Shown in pieces: positions 34,601 to 49,600 of a stretch of 64,000 nt of DNA (its first letter is position 1; every line of letters begins with the position of its first letter). The translations under genes were made by a program, and so were the position numbers. The stretch is from Blastomussa wellsi (lineage: Eukaryota > Cnidaria > Anthozoa > Scleractinia > Plerogyridae). The stretch covers positions 3,997,017 to 4,061,016 of the forward strand of contig OX393572.1 in NCBI GenBank assembly GCA_947652115.1, given 5' to 3'. The notes beneath the pieces are model-generated. The model was not told the DNA's origin. It made no database searches and saw only the letters and a list, made by a program, of their open reading frames with translations.

Positions 34601-37600
34601 CAGGTTCTAGCAGACCCCACAGTCATTCTGTGGCTGAGAATGCCCAGGTGTATAAACAGGTCAGGCATGCATTTTGTTGTGATGTTTGATTTTTTTGGCC
34701 TATCTCATGCTTATCAGGCTTCATCAAGTGGGGATGGTACGGTAAAAATATGGAAGCTGGAGGATCAGGTATGTGACAATTTTCAGAATTTAGTTAAATC
34801 AATTTCTAATTGCCACATTTTTTTTATGTTCAAAATTATGGTCACAGTGATGACTCAGATTTACTAATTTGCAGCATAAAAATAATATCTTACAATGTAT
34901 TTGTAAGTGGCCAGTTTCAGTCTCATCTTCATCATCAATACATGTATATTATTTTTTTTATTCCTAGACTTGCGTGACAACATTACCCATACTTCCCAAA
35001 GTCAATGATGCAAGGTGGGTTAGTAACAAACTTGTAGATGTCTTCATAAATACATGCAAAATTACAATGTTAGCATATCAATCTGAGTATGCTTTTAGAA
35101 AGCCTCAGTTTTGTTACACTCTGAAGTGTCATTCTCGACCTCAGAGGTGGAGATCCTTTTGGTCTAGACCAAGAATTTAGTCCTCTGGCAGCCTCCAACA
35201 GCAAATTCATTGTCAACCTGACTGGCTGAAAATTGCAGAACAAGTACTCTGAGCATGCTCACAATTTGGGGGTGACCAAAGGTCTAGATTTTTGGTGACG
35301 AGAATGGCTGATGCATTTAAATTTATTTTGTAAAACATGTAACACTGGCAAAAAATCAACATTTAGGATAAGGATGAGAGCATACATGTACCATAACAGC
35401 TTAACTTTTATCTGTAAAATTAATAAAAAAATAATTACCATTATTTGGCTTCCCTAGAATCTCAAAGACACTGTGTCGACTTTCCTGGCAGCCAGGAATT
35501 GGCAAGGTATGTGTGCTGTGTTAGGATGTTTGGGAAAAATGTTACAGTGAAGAAAATTACTTTTTTCATTGGTTTATTGTAATATTAAATTTTAATCTGA
35601 CCTACTGATAAAATTGTATTTATTTTAATTAATATTTCTTTGCAGTATTTAGCTGTTCCAGTGGACAAAGCCATCAAGGTACATTTAATATTATTAATGA
35701 CCAACCTTCTGTCCAGTATCCACTAGATCATTGGGAGGCACGATGGTCTAGTGTGCTGGACTTCAGATCAAGTGGCAAGCCTGCAAATAACAGCCGGTCA
35801 TAGGTCATTTGTCCGGCAAATTTCAGGTTTTGACCGGCAAAAGCTTGGTCTGGTCGGACATCCTGACCGGCAGTCTTGATACAGATGAGGGGAAAAGTCA
35901 GTGAACTTTTTTTACATATATCAACCAGTTGATTTTTTGTCCAACCAGACTGGCTTCTTGTCCGGTCAAATTTATCCCTGGCCTGACAAATGACCTCCCT
36001 TTTGACAAATATTATTTGCAGGCTTGAGTGGTCCAGGTTAGTGTATAATTGGGGACCAATGAAATACTGCTGGGGGTAACCCTGTGACGGACTAGCATCC
36101 CATCCAGGCGCGAGTTGACATACTCCTAGTTGCTTCATGCTCAGGAAATCGGGATAAGTTCTGGCCTAATGAGCCTCGAGCATTGCTCGAAATTAGTGGT
36201 TTCCCAGTTGCCTGAGGCAACTAAAACTCCGTTCAGGTAACCAGTTTTTAGGAAAAATAAAGGGCTGGTTGTCTGAGGACAACTTGAATTTTTTTCTAAT
36301 TTTGAGCACTGCAGCTTTAGTCTTGTACACTGACATACTGTAACCTATAATTCTTACTTCTAGATTTATGAACAAGATACCTGGAGAAATGTTTTTAACC
36401 TGGAAAAAGATGGCCACAGTGAGGTATTGATTCAACCCTAAATTGTTTTGTGATCATTATCATCAACACTTCCACCATTTCAGTTGCATTGTGTCCAGTC
36501 TCATCGGTATCCTGTGGTAAAAATAATATAATGATGTTTCTTATCATGATTACAGTTGGTGTCCATAGCTGCATGGTCTCCCTGTGGTAATTACATTGCA
36601 TCTGCCAGTATCAATGGGGAAATGTTTATTTGGAAGGTGTCATCACAAACTGTGATAGAAAGGTACATGAAACACTCAGAAAAATAATTATTAAACAGTG
36701 TTTCTTTTGTAATAAGCTAAGTAAAATAATGTGCATTATATTTCAACGCAGTGTCACTGGCCAGCAGGAATTTAACTTAAGGCCAGTTCATTTGAGATTT
36801 GAGCACAATCATTCCAGCTCTTATACATTGATGGAAAATTGCTGGTACCACTGTTCACCAGTTGATGTTACAATTAAAATAACATCAAACGAATGCCCAA
36901 TCATTGTTGGACAAGTTTTGATTATTTTTAGTTTTTGACATTAAAGATTACAATTACAGAAATGGTATAACCTGTTTTAACACCCTAAATGCTCACATAT
37001 TATAACTCGAAATGAAATTGGTGACCCCCATTTTTATTTTTGAATTTTGATCTGCATGTTACGATGCAATTTTTGGCAAGGTTAAAAAATTATTGGAAGC
37101 AGCTACGACAGTGTTAAGCTGGTTAGTGTTAGCCTTACCCAAAGCAGACTTTTTCATCATGGTCTATCAAAAACACAAAGGTCTTTTAGCTGCAACATTT
37201 TGTAGAACATACTGTAAATGTTTTTGCAGATTATCATGCTCTGAAAAATCAGTTGATAGTCTTCCAGCAATATAATTATGTCAGTTGCTTCAAGTAACCC
37301 TTTTTCCATTTTGTTTGTTAGGATAAATCACGAGAGTGGACAGAAAATCTGTAGTTTGGTGTGGAATCCAAAAGGGAATAAAGAGATTGCATACACTGAT
37401 AATCAGGTAATAGAGAGTGTTTGCTTAGAATATAATTTGGTTTTATCAACTGGGTTGATAATGTGAATTGGCCACCGTAAAGAGATTCAAGAGCTGACAT
37501 TTCGAGCGTTAGCCCTTCGTCGGAGCATGATGGATTTTTTTGTCAAGAATGATGGATTCGTCGGAGCGAAGGGCTAACCTATTTTAAGAACCTTGGTAGC

Positions 37601-40600
37601 CTAAATTTGCTTTAAGTACCATTTATATAAGAACCTATTTAGGCTAAATTGAAAAATTCAGGTTCTTATACGTGGGCTATTGCTGTATTGGAAAATTGAC
37701 CCGTATGGCATGTCTGAAATTTGGAGGGCTTGTTATAACCTTTTTTGGGAGGGTGAGGGAGGGTATATTTTTGTAGAACGTTAATTAGAATTTATGGTGC
37801 ATGTATTTTAACCATCAGAATAATATCTTTGCAGGGTCAGTTTGGTGTGTGTGAAAATGTCATACTACAAGATGATGTAAGTTATTCAGTTTGTTACTGT
37901 CAACCTTTTCTCGTACATTTATGTCAAATTAAACTCATCACCAATAGATGAGCTTGGGAGCTGGTGCCTTAAAGGTTGATGGAGCCAGGCCAACAAATCT
38001 GGCATGGCGAAGGAGGTATCCATAGCAACCCTGCAAGTGGTCACCACCAAAGGCACCATCACACTGACCCAGTGGGAGGATAGAGTGGGAAGAGAAAAAA
38101 TCTGCAATAATCTGCAAGCAAATGACCCTTTGCAACTGGTTTGTTTATCAGAGATTTAACATAAAGCTTTCAACCTCAGTTTCAGGGTAACAGGTAAATA
38201 ATCTTAATCTTTAGATTTAGAAATCCCCTACAAATTTAAATTGCTGATTTTTGACAGTCAAATAATTATCTGCAATTTTGATTTCAAGTCACTGCAATCA
38301 AGATTACAGTACGTACTCTAGTGGGCACACCGGGTGATTTTCAAAAATCGTAGTGATCAGTAAAAATTATCCTGGCTAGTGTTCTACCAGGTTTTCAACA
38401 TCTTTTAATTCTATTTATTTTCAATGTTGAATGAGTTTACCTGTATATTTAAGTTACCACCTCTCGTCTTCTTTCTCTCGAGACTTGTCTCGTTTCTTTT
38501 GAGACTCGTATCATTTCTCTCGAGAAACGTCTCATTTCTCTCAATAAACTTCTCGCTTCTCTCGAGATTCACGGAAGTGTTCAGTATGGAATATATTACT
38601 TGCGAGAAGCCGGCGTTTAATTCTGTACATTCACTGTACATTTACTCTTTTGTTTGCAGCGCGTTGTCAATTAAAATGGTCAGAAAACATGGATTTGTTT
38701 GACAAGAGCAAATAATTATGTTTACAGGTAAAAACCTCCAGTGGCTCTGTAACTGCTGATGATACCATAGATGATGACCTGATGGCTGCAGCTATGGATG
38801 GTGATAGTGACGATGAACAACTTATCATTGGAAAGAAAAAGCCAAGGAACAAGTCCAATGCTTGGATAGATGAAGAGGCAGAGGATGACGAGGATGATGA
38901 ATTCAAAGGTGGCACACATAGTTATTGCTCCAGCATAATTGATACAAGGGTTAAGTCTGCATACAAGCCTAGTGGTCCATCAGACTGGAGCTTATCCCAG
39001 TTTTCTTAACATGAAGCGAGTAGGAGTATTTCTACTCCCCCTGGATGGGATGCTACATGTAGTCCACCGCAGTCCACCCCAGCTTCATTTCAGGAGTTGA
39101 ACTCAGGGCTGTTGTGAATAACACCAGCTAGCATTTTCAAGTCCAATGTTCTAACTACTCTGCCTTGCTGCCTTCTGATTGGTGAAATTTTATTTTCTTT
39201 TCAAACCTCTAGATATCCGTAAACTCAAGGCCGCTTTAGCAACTCCCTTAGACTTTGGTGATGGAGACAATGATGGTGATACTGCCAGTGAAGTGTCTGC
39301 AGCTCATGTTCCTACAAAGGTATCTATATTATCATAGGGCATGATAATCTAAGCTAAAATCGTAAAGTTTCAAACCTGCTTCAGATGTGAACTTGACTTA
39401 AATACTGTATCTGAGCATTTTAGCTAACCAAGTCATTAACCTTACAAGTGCATTTGGCCTTTTGGCTTATATTTTGTGAAAAACAAGGACAAAAAAAATT
39501 GAGCTTGTTCTATCTCACTTTTAACTTCAGGAGGTTATCCATACTCCCTTCATACCAGCGCTCCAGCCTGCATTTCAGCCAAGCTCAACCCCAGTCCATC
39601 TCATGCACAGGTTCATGGTAAGTTAATCCAGGGTTCGTATGGGCCCTGGAATGTCCTGGAAATCTGTTAAAATAACAGAACTAAATTTCTAAGAAATGCC
39701 AGGCTTACAGTTGGGAGAATTTATATTGGGATCTTGGAAGAAAAAGGGTTTAATGTGAATTTTGGAGTCCTGGAAAGGCCTGGAAAAGTCCTGGAAATTT
39801 GTCTGTGAAAAGGGGTAGGAACCCTGTTAATCAGTGTTACAGTGGCCAGGTTTTTTGGCTGGTTGGTGACAAGATGAATGCTACTCTGATTCATTAAAAA
39901 AATTAAACTGGTATTGCTCTTTTACAGGTTTGGAATTCAGTTGGAATAGTGCGTTGTCATACAGAAGAGGAGATATCGTCAATTGAAGTCGAGTTCCATG
40001 ACACAAGCACTCATCACCCTCTTCACCTGACCAATCATCTTAATCACACTATGGCGGCACTGTCATCAACTGCGCTGCTGTTAGCTTGTAAAGCTCAGGA
40101 AGATTCACCAAGGTACAGTACTTTCATCCCTGGGGAGAGACGGTGCCCTAATACCGGGTAGTTAGGCACTAGACTCCAGTCCAAGTTTGCGTCCTGGCTG
40201 GGGTGCTGCGTTGTGTTCTTGGGTAAGACACTTTACTCTTACAGTGCCTCTCTCTCCACCCAGGTGTATAAATGGGTACCTGCAAAATAATGCTGGGGGT
40301 TTTCGTTTTCATTTTTCGTTTTTCACAATTCTACTGCGCAAAGCTGCAAAGTGGGAAAGAGCACGAACAGGACTCGAGGTGCCCCACCCTACCCACCCAG
40401 ACAGACCAGAAAGGCCAGACCACTACACTGGGAACTGCATGCCCTACTCTTTGCGAACAGTGTGTGGGTTCTTTAACGTTCCACAGAGTCATTAAGAACA
40501 AGGGGTATCCCTGCGATGGACTAACATCCCATCCAGGAGGAGTTGAAATATTCTTAGCTGCTTTATGCTTCAGAAACTGGAATAAGTTCTGGAAGTATGG

Positions 40601-43600
40601 GCCAATTGGCACAAGGCTTTTATTACAACCTTTCATCTACGTACTTCCATGCCAAGTGCTATTGCCCGGGGATTGGTGGGTGGGGTTTCCCATGTGGAAA
40701 GATATGGGGATGCTTGAACTAGCTTACAGATTTTGGTCCCACTCAGGGTGGTCACGACAGAATGCCAGCAATACATGTAATTATTTAAGCCATGAATTAC
40801 TCGTCATAGTTATGTAAGTGGTCTTGACTGATCAGGTATCTTTTTAGGGGTCACAAAAGGTAGAATAAGTTTTACGCAGATTGGCCTCCTTTTGGGGTTT
40901 AATTCAAATGTTCTGATGAGCACTGATGAGCATTCCATCCCTTTCATACATTACAATAAAAGCATGTATTTACATGTATGTATATGTAGCACTAAATTCA
41001 GTAACTGCTCATGGCACTTAAAAAAATCTGTCTCAATGTGCAACAGAACTGTTTACTCATCAGAAGCCAAATTAAATCAGAGAGCTAGTTAGTTAATAAA
41101 GTATCCTTTCCCCCTGAAATCTCTACCTCCTCCTCTCCACTAAAATGGCCACCCATGCCGCTGCACAAAGCCTTTAATGATGCAAACAGAGAATGGCACA
41201 TTGTTCTTTTCAAGGGCATGTAATGTTGCTATGTTGGACTGTAAACTTATTCTATGTGTTGATCTCTTTAGTAAGTTAGTTTGTGTCCATTTTGGAAGCT
41301 GGGATAATTCTAAGGAATGGACTGTTTCTCTGCCAGAAGAGGAATCAATCGAGGTATTTCAAATAATAAATTATATTTATTTAATTTTAGTAAGACTGTG
41401 TTTCCACTTGGTGCCCAAGCACTGATACCTGGGCACAAGAAAAAATCAAACTTTTTGACACTGGAACTAAAGTACCCAAGCACAGTCAAGTTTCATTGGT
41501 TTAGCCATCATAATAATATTGTGATTGAGCAAGTACACTATGCTCTGCAAAAATTAATATTATAAGTTACAGGTCGGCTCAGATTTAGAAATGATTCCAC
41601 CTGCGCTTGTTGGATATGAGATGATCATAGCCTCTTAGGCTATCTACAGTTTTTAAGTAGGAAGGGGTCCGCAGTTGAGTTGGCAGGTAGGAAAAAAACG
41701 CAGTGAAGTTGATTTTGTCATGCTCAGTTTGAAAGTAGATGAATTTTGACTCTTGTGTACCCTGGTACTGGTGCCCGGGTCACACCAGTGAGAACCCTGC
41801 TATTGGTATCTATCATCTCATATCCATCATGCGCTCCTGGATTATGCTTCAGACCTTGTCTACAGTTAGCTTCTTGCCTGATAAGCCACAAAGCTAAGAA
41901 ACAAACATTAATTTTCATACCTTTCCATCCATTAGGCAGTGGCAACCGGCAGCTCATTTGTTGCTGTGGCAACAGACAAGCGCTTTCTAAGGGTGTTTAC
42001 CATCGGTGGAGTTCAGCGTGACATTCTGAGTCTCCCAGGCCCCGTTGTATGCATGAGTGGACACAAGGATCAGCTGACGTGTGTGTTTCATATCAACAAT
42101 CCACTTCCTGGTGAACAAGCTCTTGCTGTTAAATTACTGGACTTCAAACAAAACAAGGAAATTATTTCAGAGGAGAGGATGTTGTTAAGTGAAAAGGCAA
42201 CACTTTCATGGTTGGGGTAAGGTTAAAATATAACATTTAGATTTAGCAGAGCCTAACGACAGAGCTCCACATTTTTTGTTGGTTCATGATGATTTGTGAA
42301 TTGAAAATACTTTCATAAGAAAAAGAAAAATAAGAAAAGGAAGAACATAACAAATTGAAAAATATAATTTAGAACTTTGTTATTGTATTGAAGTCGCTAG
42401 CATAAAAAAAGATATAGAATTGAGATTGTGAAAATCTTAACTAAACATGACCTCCATCTTAAAATGTACATTTTGCACCAACTACAAAAGGTTTCTCAAT
42501 AGTTCAGTTGGAAAGGCACTTGCCTTGTGAACAGGAGTTTCCCTGAGGAGATTGTGACGCCTGTCCTAAAATTAATATTATTTTTTTCCTCCAGCAAGAA
42601 AACAAAAATAACATCTTTTTAAAATTTTTTTTAACAAGATCACAATAACGATAAAAATAAGAATTTGCCCCGACCAGTAAGAGGATGCAATGAAGCGGTT
42701 ATTTTTCGCTCCTCAATAATAATTATGTAGGTCTTGATGAGCTCTTCACCCAAGGCAGGACTGCTGTGGTCGTAATTATGATATTGCTTGCTGAATACTT
42801 TGTTTTGACAGCTCTCAATTGACATGACAGGAACATCGAATATCAAAGATGTAAATGTCAAAAGATCCACCTATTTCTGGAACATGGCCACCATGTTTGA
42901 GCGACTTACTTATATCGCTCACAAGCCATGCCGCTTGCCAAAAAAAGCATGAGTCTATGAGTATGGGGCTCTGCTTGGAGCTCCGCTGTTACATTTGTAT
43001 TGGTTGGTTGCCATTTTGCTAGTAATTTTTATGGTGTGGTTGTATTGGTTCATACACAGTGTAGTAATGGTTCAGTCAAGCAGTCTTGCTTTCTTATTTT
43101 ACTCTGAAGGTTCTCTGAAGAAGACACTCCAGTCACTGTTGACTCAGCAGGGGTCGTCAGGTTACTGTCACGTTCCTTTGGTACAGCATGGCCCCCTGTT
43201 TGTATCACTAAAAGAAATGTAAGTGTCATTGTTGTCACTTGAGTAAACCCTGTTGGTCGAACAGTGCAGTGGACTTGCGAGTTTAAACTGTTGTTCCTTC
43301 CTCCCTACCCCCTGCCTCCCTTCCTGCCCCTTCCTCCCTTCGTGCCCCTGCCTCCCTGCTCCTTCCTCCCTTTGTGCCCCTGTCTCCCTCCCTGCCTCAC
43401 TTCCTGTCCCTGCCTCCCTCCCTGCCTCACTTCCTGCCCCTGCCTCCCTCCCTGCCTTACTTCCAGCCCCTGCCTCCCTCCATCCCTCCCTCCGTTCCTG
43501 CCCCTCCCTCCCTTCATGAATCTTTCCTTGCCTCCCTGTCTCCCTTCCTGCCCCTGGTTCCGTCCCTCCCTGCCTCCTTTCCTGTCCCTGCCTCCCTCCA

Positions 43601-46600
43601 TCCCTGACCCCCTTCCTGCCCCTCCCTCCCTTCCTTTCTGCTTCTTTCCTTCCCTCCCTGCCTCCCTCCATCCCTAACTCTCTTCCTTCCTCCCTTCCTT
43701 ACTGCATTGATTGTTTCACTTATTAACATTAATTTAATTTTTTTTTCAGTTGAAGAATAAATCTGATAATTATTGGGTTGTTGGCTTAGACGAGAGAAGC
43801 CAGCAAATCAGGTGAGGGATGTGCTATAATTAAATAAATGTTAATTAATTGATTTTTCAAAATATCAGATATGCATATGCAAGAGTATAACACACCATCT
43901 AACACTTCACGAGATTGAAAGTAAATCCTCTTTTGAGTAATAATTATAAGTTGATGAAACAGCTCCAAGCAAACTTCAGGGAAGTGCTAAACAAATAATT
44001 ATATTCTTAGTGAGTCTTAAAATTAATGTCAATAGAATAATTCCTTTGTGTTGTTGTCCAATGTACTTAGGTGTATCTACTGCAAAGGGTCGACCTACCC
44101 ACCCACTCTGCCACGCCCAGTACTCGTTCTTCTTCCATTACAACTTCCATTCTGTGAACTGACAACAGAGAAAGGTCAACTGGAGGTACAGTTCAAGACT
44201 TGCCTGGCTTTGACCATGTTTGAGAATAAATATTTACATTTATTTAATGTTACGAGGGCAAATCAAATAAAATGTTGTTCATTATTCTTGAGCCTTTAAG
44301 TGCTAATTAAAAGTCAAAACTTAAATTATAGGTCTGGAGCTGTCAAGTAACTGGGCAAATTTGCTAGAATTCATCAATCTGTTAGTAAATTAGTAAATTT
44401 AAAATCTAATTTATTTTTCCCTGACTAATCAGGGCTGCAAATAACATTCTTCCCTTGAAAGGACGTGTCTGACAAAATCACCATTTTGAGCAGACAAAAC
44501 AGTAGTCAGGTCGGACTTCATAATGTGTTGTCAATGCAGAACGTTGGAGTTTGCATTGGAGGGAAAATGTTTGAACAGTCTGTCCGACCACAGTTGAGAT
44601 TTCATTGGACATTTGCAAATTTTGGTCGGCCATTGACTGATGTCCGACTGTTATTTGTAGCCCTGCTAATTATTAATTAATAGATTGATTAAATAAATAA
44701 TTAAATTATCTATCATTAAGTTATTATTCCTAATTAATTTTGTTTCTGAATCTCTTTTTTAACATCGCTGTATTGAATTGTTCTTATTCCAGGAAGCTTA
44801 TGCTCGATCAAAGCTTATGTTTGACGCATCTAGAGAAGAAGAAAGCAATGCCTTCAGTGAAGCTGCATCAAGCCAGGCCAATAAAGCACAGATTCAAGGC
44901 ATCATGAAGTTATTTGCAGTAAGTTAACAACTTCCTTCCGGTTCTCAGCCTTTCCTTAGTTGCTCCAACTTCTTTGTTTTATTGTAAAATGTTAAGATAC
45001 CTACACTCGAGGGGACATGACACAGTGACATGTAACAGCGACAAAATCATGTGATGTTCACATGTAGGAGACACTGTAGCAGGGACGTGTAAGTGAAGTG
45101 GGCTCCCTGTATAAAAATTGTTATTATTAGTGGCCCATCAGGCCAGAGCTTATCCCGGTTTCTGTAGCATGAAGCGGCAGAGTATTTCTACTGCCCCCTG
45201 GATGGGATGCTAGTCCATCGCAGGGTTACCCCCAGCAGTAAATTCACCAGTTCCCATTTATACACCTGGGTTAAGAGAGGCACTGTGAGGGTAAACTGTC
45301 CTGCCCAAGAACACAATGCAGTGCCCCAGCTAGAGGCTCGAACCCGGACCGTCCCAATCCGGAGTCCAGCACACTAACCATTAGGCCGCTGCGCCTCCCA
45401 CAAGGGACATGTAGCAGTGACTTAATCCCAAGATGTAGTGGCCGGGGACATGTCACAGTGACACAACCCCTTGTGTGTAATGGTAATTTTAAGCATGTGC
45501 AACACAAATTTTTGTCCCAGTGGGTTGTCCTATGAATTTCAACTCATTGAACTTTGTGGGTCATGTCACAGGGACAAAAATGGTGCAGTATGTGAAGTCC
45601 CCTACGTGTGAACATGATTTTGTCTAGCTGCTACATGTCCCTGCACCATTGTGTACATGTATGGGCACCTTAAAACAATGTTTCAAAAATTGAGTTTGAG
45701 ATTTCTCCTAATTCCCACCACCTTGGGAATTGATTTTTCAACCTTGTACCCACCCCACCCATCTCCATTCTGCCAGCTCCTTCACCTCCCTCCACCTTTT
45801 TGTCAGCACTTCACTCAAGCTGTGAAGTTGTCTAATTTATTGCTAGACTTTTCTTGTAATTCTGAAGTCATATTATTTTTCTCTGAACTTTAGCTGGCAT
45901 GCAAGAGTGACAGAGAGTTCCGTGCATTTGAATTGTGTGAACTACTACCAGATGCCCATTCTGTAAGTGATATTTTTTTCTATTCTAATAAATTGTATTA
46001 TTAAAAACTACCTGAATTAGGATAGAAAATCCCCTTTTCAAAGACAAATTTCCAGGACTTTTCCAGGCCTTTTCCAGGACTCACATCAAATTTTCCAGGA
46101 CTCCAAAATTCACATTAAACCCTTTTTCGTCCAAGATCCCAATATAAATTCTCCCAACTGTAAGCCTCGCATTCCTTATAAAGTTAGTTCAGAACAATTC
46201 ATTTCTTGAGTTTAACAGATTTCCAGGACTTTCCAGGACCTGTAATCTTTTACCAGGACTTTCCAGTCCTGGAAAATGCCATAATAAAATTCAAGGACTT
46301 TCCAGGTTTTCCAGGACCCGTACGAACCCTGCAGTTTGTTAGCATAATTATCATCATTAGTTTTAACTGTATTTTTAAGGTGGCCGAACACAGTTTTTGC
46401 GTGTGCTCTGCAATCGTTGGTGCTGATGCGAGGCAGCGCACGCACAAGGATAACTCAACAACAAATATGGAGCTGAAAGAGTGATGAGTTTTTGTTCCAA
46501 GGCGGTTTTATATGAGGCATTTTTTTTCTTAAAATGATAGTATGTTGTAAACTTAAGTCTTGTTAGAATGAGTTACATAGCTCTCTGTACACATTGCATG

Positions 46601-49600
46601 CCTATAACGCCTGTATGATAGGCTTGCAATGTGTGCAAAGAACTCAAGGCTGTGCTCTGGCAGCACCCATCGCCTGAGGCAACCACCTTCCATGTTCAGG
46701 TTGACAAGAAAAGATACTGAGTCACCCGGCCAGGCGACCTTGTTTTTGACATTTAACTCTGAGACCTTTTGAGATTGCTCAATCTGAGATTGCTGGATTT
46801 TCCCTTCTTTCTGTTTTTTCTGCATGGTTATGAACCTCAACTGCATCTGTCCATAAACATTCAAGAAGGAATTAGCTAATAAATTAATATTTTTCTGGCT
46901 CTTTGTCAATAATCAACATGCAATGTCACCCAACTAAACCTTGATTCTCGTTGTAGGTAAGCTTGGCTATAAAATACGCTGCGCGAAGTCGACGAATGAA
47001 CTTGGCCAACCGGCTCGATGACCTTGCACGCAAGAAAGCAGATCTCGAGGCTGAGGAGGAAGTTGAAGATGATTTCCAGCAAGGCAACTGGCCAGTCAGG
47101 GGGAGGGAAGTAGTTAGGTCTGCGTCAAGACAAGATGAAAACGTAGATGAGGAAGAGGAAGTTGAAGAAATAGAAGAGAATGGAGTTGATGATGAAATGG
47201 AAGAACTTGAAGATGATCAACGGATTTCAAGTACCAGCAAACAAGGTACCTCTAGCAAATGAATTAATGCAGGGGTTTCAAAAATGTTTTGTTTTCAGCG
47301 AGTGGAAGAGTAGGTGCCTGTTATAAGTGAGGGGGACCCTGCTATGGACTAGCATCCCATCCAAGGGGGGAGTAGAAATATTCCTAGCCACTTAATGGAG
47401 TTAATGCTAAGGAAACCGGGATAAGCTCTGACCTAAAGTGTCATTAGGCTTGTAAACAGACATTACCTACTTACCCCTATAAAATTATGATTATCATAGT
47501 TATTTACTTGATGACTGTTTCTTTCATTTTTCTTGTTCCAGAGAAGAAGGGTCTAGCAAGACTAGATAGTCGGGATTTAGGATCTTTGCGTCCAAAATTC
47601 GCCCCTGCTGTGAAACCCAAACCACCATCTTCACCCTTACCAAGTTTAAGTTCAACCCAGGGTCGTTCCAATCCTTTCAGAGTAGGCAATCCTGGAAAAA
47701 AGGCTTCTGGTGTATGTGGAAAGAGCTTTTTTGACAGTGTGGAAGAGGAAAAGAAAGCCTTCCTGCTCAGAAAAAGCAAGATATGTGAGTTCCAATTAAA
47801 AATACTGTTGTCGTAATCATGCATGATAGAAAACAATAGGAAATGTTGTTGACACTAATTAAAAGTTTAAAAAGATTAAACCGTTTCTGTCGCTTCAGTG
47901 ATTCTTGATTTAGGCAACTGAAACTTTTAATCAGTGTCAACCATTTTCCTATTGCTTTTGCGAGTTCCAGTTTTACAGTAATTTACAATTATTTTGTTTC
48001 TCAGATTGTTAATATTATTTTACCTTATGTTTGTGACCTCTCAAGTTAAAACATCCTTGAATGGATATTCGTTTGTTAGCCGTTCATCAGCGTTTTGAAT
48101 GCAATGAGATACTGTTTGAACGGCTCAAGCTAGCCGTTTAAAAAAGGTAAATTATTGCTCACATGTTTTCTACCGTTGGTGTTAGTTGGGGAAATGAGCT
48201 CTGTCACAGAAGACACATATATGTATTAGAAAGTTCAGCATGTTTCTCAATTACAATATTATTTTTCTGAATCATCCCTACCCCAGCCAAGTTTAATATT
48301 ACCTCTTTTGGTTTTGCTCTTTACCTTCAGTTGGTATCATTTGATTTGAAGACAGTTTTACACATGATTAAAGCTGACTTCATCCATTTAGATTGGTCCC
48401 CTTTAACCTGATCTAGACTGCCAGGAAAGTGAAAGAAAAGTCACATGATAGATAAAACGATTAGTGAGATTTCACACATGAGGACTGGAGAAATTTGACA
48501 GACATTTCAGATTTGTCATTTGACAAACATTTTTGAATACATGTAGCCACATCACAAACATTGGATTTGACAGATAATAAATGCATTGTGTAGGTTGGCT
48601 GATGACAGAGATTTGACCACAAACAATGTCTTTCCATCATTGCAGCTCCTGAGGCAAAGCCCACCCAGAAAAAGAAAAAAGGAAAACAAACCACTTTGTT
48701 AAAATCACCTCCAGAGAAAGAAAAAACCTCCACTGATAATAAAATACCTCCAGAGAAGAATGCTGTTGCTACCAAAAAGTGAGTTATTAATCATTAATTT
48801 GGTTGGTTAATCGTTATTGAGTAGTGACAGTGCAACAAGCCATAACAAAACAAAATTCAAAACAGGTTGACATGTTACATGTAACGTTTGTGACCATGCA
48901 CGTTATAGTACACAGTTCAGCATTATATTTATGAAATATTCTCTTTCTGTCTGTCCCATGTTGTATGATTCAGAGGACGAGAGTGAACATGTCAGTAGGT
49001 ATTCACTAGGTACAGGTAATGTACTAAAAGGGTTTTACACCAGTATTTTTCATCTACTTTTCCAGGCCTGTGCTTTTAGGGTGCCCAGGTGCCTCAAGCA
49101 ACTAACTTTTGCCTTTGGGTGACCGGATAAACATTCATATAAGCTTTTGTGTTGGGTACCCTGAATGTCATGGTTTGGAACCTTTGGGCTCCTTGTAATT
49201 TTTCTTACAGCACAGCCTTGATTTCACATCATTTAGTTTTCCAGGTTTCACAAAAACAAGTACCGTAACTATAAGGTACAAAATTATGTAATATTTTATT
49301 TATTTAATCTGTAGGTCCATATTATCTGTACACATCCCACAGAAGGGATTTTTTCTACCCCCACCCCTCAGAAAATTCCAATTAGGCTTCGTGCATTTCT
49401 TTAAATTTTTGGGCCTTTGAGAACTCCAATTCCTTCTGTGGGGGTAGTAAGGATACTTTCTGGAACTACACAGTCTTATTTTATATACCACAATAATTAC
49501 ACTGTCAAGTTTTCCTAATTTTAAGAATAAACTGCTTGAATTTTAATTAAAATGATCAATGAATTTGTCCAAGATGCACACTCATAGCACCATCTTTTGT

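Noticed and set aside
42495..42560. Half of a tRNA-like sequence (tagttcagttggaaaggcac)
   Set aside because: Only the D-arm and anticodon part are present, without a pairing acceptor; probably a SINE scrap.
43168..43677. Long ORFs of up to 167 residues on both strands (Gly/Arg/Glu- or Pro/Leu/Ser-rich)
   Set aside because: They are frames through the polypyrimidine tract; no domain, no codon pattern, and they overlap a WDHD1 intron.
48646..48778. PCNA-binding motif in the WDHD1 linker (KGKQTTLLKSPP)
   Set aside because: It lacks the two aromatic residues that define a PIP box.
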